Positions 62,004-64,000 of a stretch of DNA of 64,000 nucleotides are shown piece by piece. The stretch is from Thermanaerovibrio acidaminovorans DSM 6589 (lineage in GTDB: Bacteria > Synergistota > Synergistia > Synergistales > Synergistaceae): NCBI RefSeq assembly GCF_000024905.1, contig NC_013522.1:310001-374000 (forward strand), written 5' to 3'. The stretch's first letter is position 1. Every line of letters starts with the position of its first letter. Below the pieces are notes generated by a model that was given only the letters and a program-made list of their open reading frames with translations, searched no databases and was not told the origin of the DNA. Position numbers and translations under genes: made by a program.

Positions 62004-63019
62004 CGAAGCACCTCCACCCGGAAGGACCGGTCCCTTAGGCTGAAGCGGGGGGCCAGCTGCGGGGTGATCAGGACCCTGCGGTCCTCGGTGACGAAGATGG
62101 CCTGGCAGCGGTGCCTCGACAGGATCTCCATCCCCCTCTCTGGGCCCGCCACGAAAAGGGCGGTGCTGAGCCCGTCCGCCAGGGCGGAGGAGCTACACGC
62201 CACCGATACAGCCATGAGCCCACTCCGGGCGGGCTCTCCGGTGGAGGGGTCCAGGATGTGGTGGTACCTGACCCCGTCCCTCTCGAAGTACCTCTCGTAG
62301 ACCCCGGAGGTGACCACTGCGGCCCTCCGTTCCGGCAGCTCCAGCACCCCAAGCACCTCACCCCTGGGACGATCCGGGTGCTGAATCCCTATGCGCCAGA
62401 CAGCCTTGGGTGGGGGACCAAATACCACCACGTTGCCCCCCAGATCCATCACCGCCCGGCGGATACCCATGGAGGCTAGTAGCTCCACTAGCCGGTCCCC
62501 GGCGAATCCCTTGGCTATCCCCCCCAGGTCCAGGCGGCCCGCCGATAGGGAGAACCGGTGATCCCCCAGGTATCGAAGGGTCCGGTAGTCCACCGTCTCC
62601 AGGGCCCTTAGGATCTCCTCCCGGGAGGGGACCCTGGCCTCCTCGGTGCCTATCCCCCATAGGCGGCTCAGGGCACCTATGGTGGGGTCGAAGGCCCCGT
62701 GGGTCCCCTGGGCCACCTGGATGGAGAGCCGGAGCACCTGCTCCGTCTCCGGGGAGGCCTTAAGGGCCCCGGTGGAGGACAGGATGGACACCTCTGAGGT
62801 GGGCACGTGGGCCGACAGGAGCCCCTCCAGGCGCCGTATCTCCTCCTCCATCCGGTCAAGCACCTTGGGGTCATCGGATTGGACCTTGAGGCGCATGAGG
62901 GTGTCCATGGCGAAAACCTCCCTCTCTTCCCAGGGGAGGTCTCTTCGAGCTCCTGAAATGGCCAACCCCGCCAGGGCCAACAGGGCCAGAACGGCGGTTA
63001 GAAGGTAGGATCTCCTCAT
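62000..63019 (-). CDS. apbE: FAD:protein FMN transferase
   Basis: 339 residues with an N-terminal membrane segment (about 6-22). ApbE transfers FMN from FAD to a Thr in RnfD, RnfG and similar proteins on the outer face of the membrane. FAMDTLMRLKV, the DLGGIAKGFAGDRL metal/FAD segment, DLGGNVVVFG and HHILDPSTGEPA are clear motifs. The ATG is inside the loop of a 12-bp inverted repeat, and the only upstream purine-rich stretch lies in the stem, so initiation may be controlled. Its targets are encoded on the other strand nearby. Confidence 0.93.
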   Translation of the reverse strand: MRRSYLLTAVLALLALAGLAISGARRDLPWEEREVFAMDTLMRLKVQSDDPKVLDRMEEEIRRLEGLLSAHVPTSEVSILSSTGALKASPETEQVLRLSIQVAQGTHGAFDPTIGALSRLWGIGTEEARVPSREEILRALETVDYRTLRYLGDHRFSLSAGRLDLGGIAKGFAGDRLVELLASMGIRRAVMDLGGNVVVFGPPPKAVWRIGIQHPDRPRGEVLGVLELPERRAAVVTSGVYERYFERDGVRYHHILDPSTGEPARSGLMAVSVACSSSALADGLSTALFVAGPERGMEILSRHRCQAIFVTEDRRVLITPQLAPRFSLRDRSFRVEVLR

Positions 63020-63037
63020 GACGGGGGAGATCCTACC
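63004..63037 (-). promoter_or_regulatory. 12-bp inverted repeat enclosing the apbE start codon
   Basis: GGTAGGATCTCC and GGAGATCCTACC are perfect complements around a 10-nt loop. In the message the ATG is in the loop and the GGTAGGA ribosome-site candidate is in the 5' arm. It has no T tract, so a translational control element is as plausible as a terminator for the upstream flavoprotein gene. Confidence 0.6.
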
Positions 63038-63060
63038 ACGAAATGGCCCATGTATCCAGG

Positions 63061-64000
63061 CTAGAGGTGTTTGAGCAAGACTCGGGCCGCCACCTGGACC
63101 GGGTCCCACACGGGGGAGAATGGTGGAGCGTAGCTCAGGTCCATGGCCACCAGGTCCTCGGCGGTGAGCCCACCCCTTATGGCGGTGGCGATCACGTCGA
63201 TCCGCTTGGCGGCCCCCTCGATCCCCACTATCTGGCCCCCTACTATGGCCCCGGAACCCCTGAGGGCCAGGAGCTTCACCGTGATGTCCCCAGATCCCGG
63301 GTAGTACCCCGCCCGGGTCTCGTCCGCCGCGGAGGCGGCCACGAAGTCCAGCCCCAGCTCGGCGGCCTCACGCTCCGACAGGCCGGTGCGCCCCACCTCG
63401 TACTTGCATATCTTGCACACCGCGGTGCCCAGGACCCCCTGGAACTCCTGATGCCGTCCCGCCAGGTTCATCCCCGCCACCCGGCCCATCTTGTTGGCCG
63501 ATGTGCCCATGGCCACGTAGAAGGGCCTCTTGGTGAGCATGTGATAGTTCTGGGCGCAGTCCCCCGCGGCCCACACCCCGTCAACCGCTGTCCTCATGGT
63601 CAGGTCCACCTGGATGGAGTTCCTCACCCCCAGGGGGATGCGGCTCCTCTCCGCCAGGTCTGAGTTGGGCACCACCCCAAGTCCCAGCACCACCAGGTCC
63701 GCCTCGATGAAGCCCCGGTCGGTCCAGACCCCCTTGACCCAGCCGCCGCTGGACTCCACGGAGGACAGGGCCTCCTGGGCCCTTAGCTGGATCCCCACGT
63801 CCTCCAGGGCCTTCCCCACCAGCTCCCCCATGTCCGGGTCCAGGGTGCCCATCACGGTCCTGGCCCTCTCAACGACAGTCACCTGGATCCCCCGGTGGCA
63901 ATTGAGCGCCTCCGCCACCTCGAGGCCTATGTAGCCGCCCCCTATGATCACCGCCCTCCTGGGGCGCCGGTCCTCCACCGCCCTCATGAGCTCTATTCCG
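63061..64000 (-). CDS. Pyridine nucleotide-disulfide oxidoreductase (CoA-disulfide reductase/NADH oxidase group), C-terminal part
   Basis: The gene enters from beyond the right edge; 313 residues are visible. RRAVIIGGGYIGLEVAEAL is the NAD(P)H-binding Rossmann motif. VDGVWAAGDCAQN is the FAD-contact motif and lies before the C-terminal dimerisation domain. The VGGQIVGIEGAAKRIDVIA block is typical of NADH oxidase/CoA-disulfide reductase enzymes. The catalytic N-terminal cysteine is not in view. It could detoxify O2 or peroxide, or recycle CoA thiols, and stands just upstream of apbE. Confidence 0.8.
   Translation of the reverse strand, partial: GIELMRAVEDRRPRRAVIIGGGYIGLEVAEALNCHRGIQVTVVERARTVMGTLDPDMGELVGKALEDVGIQLRAQEALSSVESSGGWVKGVWTDRGFIEADLVVLGLGVVPNSDLAERSRIPLGVRNSIQVDLTMRTAVDGVWAAGDCAQNYHMLTKRPFYVAMGTSANKMGRVAGMNLAGRHQEFQGVLGTAVCKICKYEVGRTGLSEREAAELGLDFVAASAADETRAGYYPGSGDITVKLLALRGSGAIVGGQIVGIEGAAKRIDVIATAIRGGLTAEDLVAMDLSYAPPFSPVWDPVQVAARVLLKHL

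Overview
The window is a GC-rich, densely packed bacterial chromosome segment with about 60 protein genes, many starting at GTG or TTG and many overlapping by 4 nt. No rRNA, tRNA, CRISPR array or transposase was seen. The content points to a Gram-negative anaerobic amino-acid fermenter of the Synergistota, probably near Thermanaerovibrio. The evidence is a flavodiiron protein, an Na+-pumping methylmalonyl-CoA decarboxylase, glutamate dehydrogenase, an Rnf complex, archaeal-type ProRS, an LpxL-like acyltransferase and several chemoreceptors. The genus is an inference, not a proven identity.

Layout. 1-0.6 kb: 5' end of a flavodiiron protein gene and a YvyF-like zinc-ribbon gene. 0.8-7.0 kb: methylmalonyl-CoA mutase (two subunits), epimerase and a four-subunit Na+-translocating decarboxylase, closed by a strong terminator. 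7.1-11.3 kb (minus): trehalose operon of DUF5752, TreT, OtsB and OtsA. 11.5-19 kb: DUF3870 protein, AspT-like carrier, succinate-type CoA-transferase, two-subunit class I fumarase, a ThiS/MoaD-like 69-aa protein, a serine-dehydratase-like protein, an LpxL-type acyltransferase and a YqgF-like nuclease. 19-23.7 kb: CheX, a chemoreceptor, an orphan tail-anchored protein, an SDR-like remnant and YerC. 23.9-31.2 kb: ProS, MnmE, an aminotransferase, a degenerate GGDEF membrane protein, YhaM and an RluA-type pseudouridine synthase. 31.4-40.8 kb: glutamate dehydrogenase, chemoreceptor 2, enolase, an MFS carrier, chemoreceptor 3 (its region flanked by a 27-bp direct repeat) and a class II aldolase. 40.8-49.2 kb: dipeptidase, two orphan genes, a metallophosphoesterase, Ppx, an Na/Pi carrier, CutC, a lone PTS IIB, a double-domain PPK2 and Pcm. 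49.3-56 kb: GntR regulator, TctCBA and CitDEF. 56-64 kb: RnfCDGEAB facing a minus-strand row of Gx transporter, NusG-II protein, ApbE and a CoA-disulfide-reductase-like flavoprotein that runs off the right edge.

How the genes fit together (inference). Glutamate dehydrogenase yields 2-oxoglutarate and hence succinyl-CoA. The mutase, epimerase and decarboxylase turn it into propionyl-CoA while pumping Na+. Fumarase and the CoA-transferase feed C4 acids into the same route. Rnf couples ferredoxin oxidation to an ion gradient, and ApbE would attach FMN to RnfD and RnfG. TctCBA with citrate lyase brings in and splits citrate or a related acid. Two of the three chemoreceptors carry the dCache amino-acid-binding signature, which suits taxis toward amino acids.
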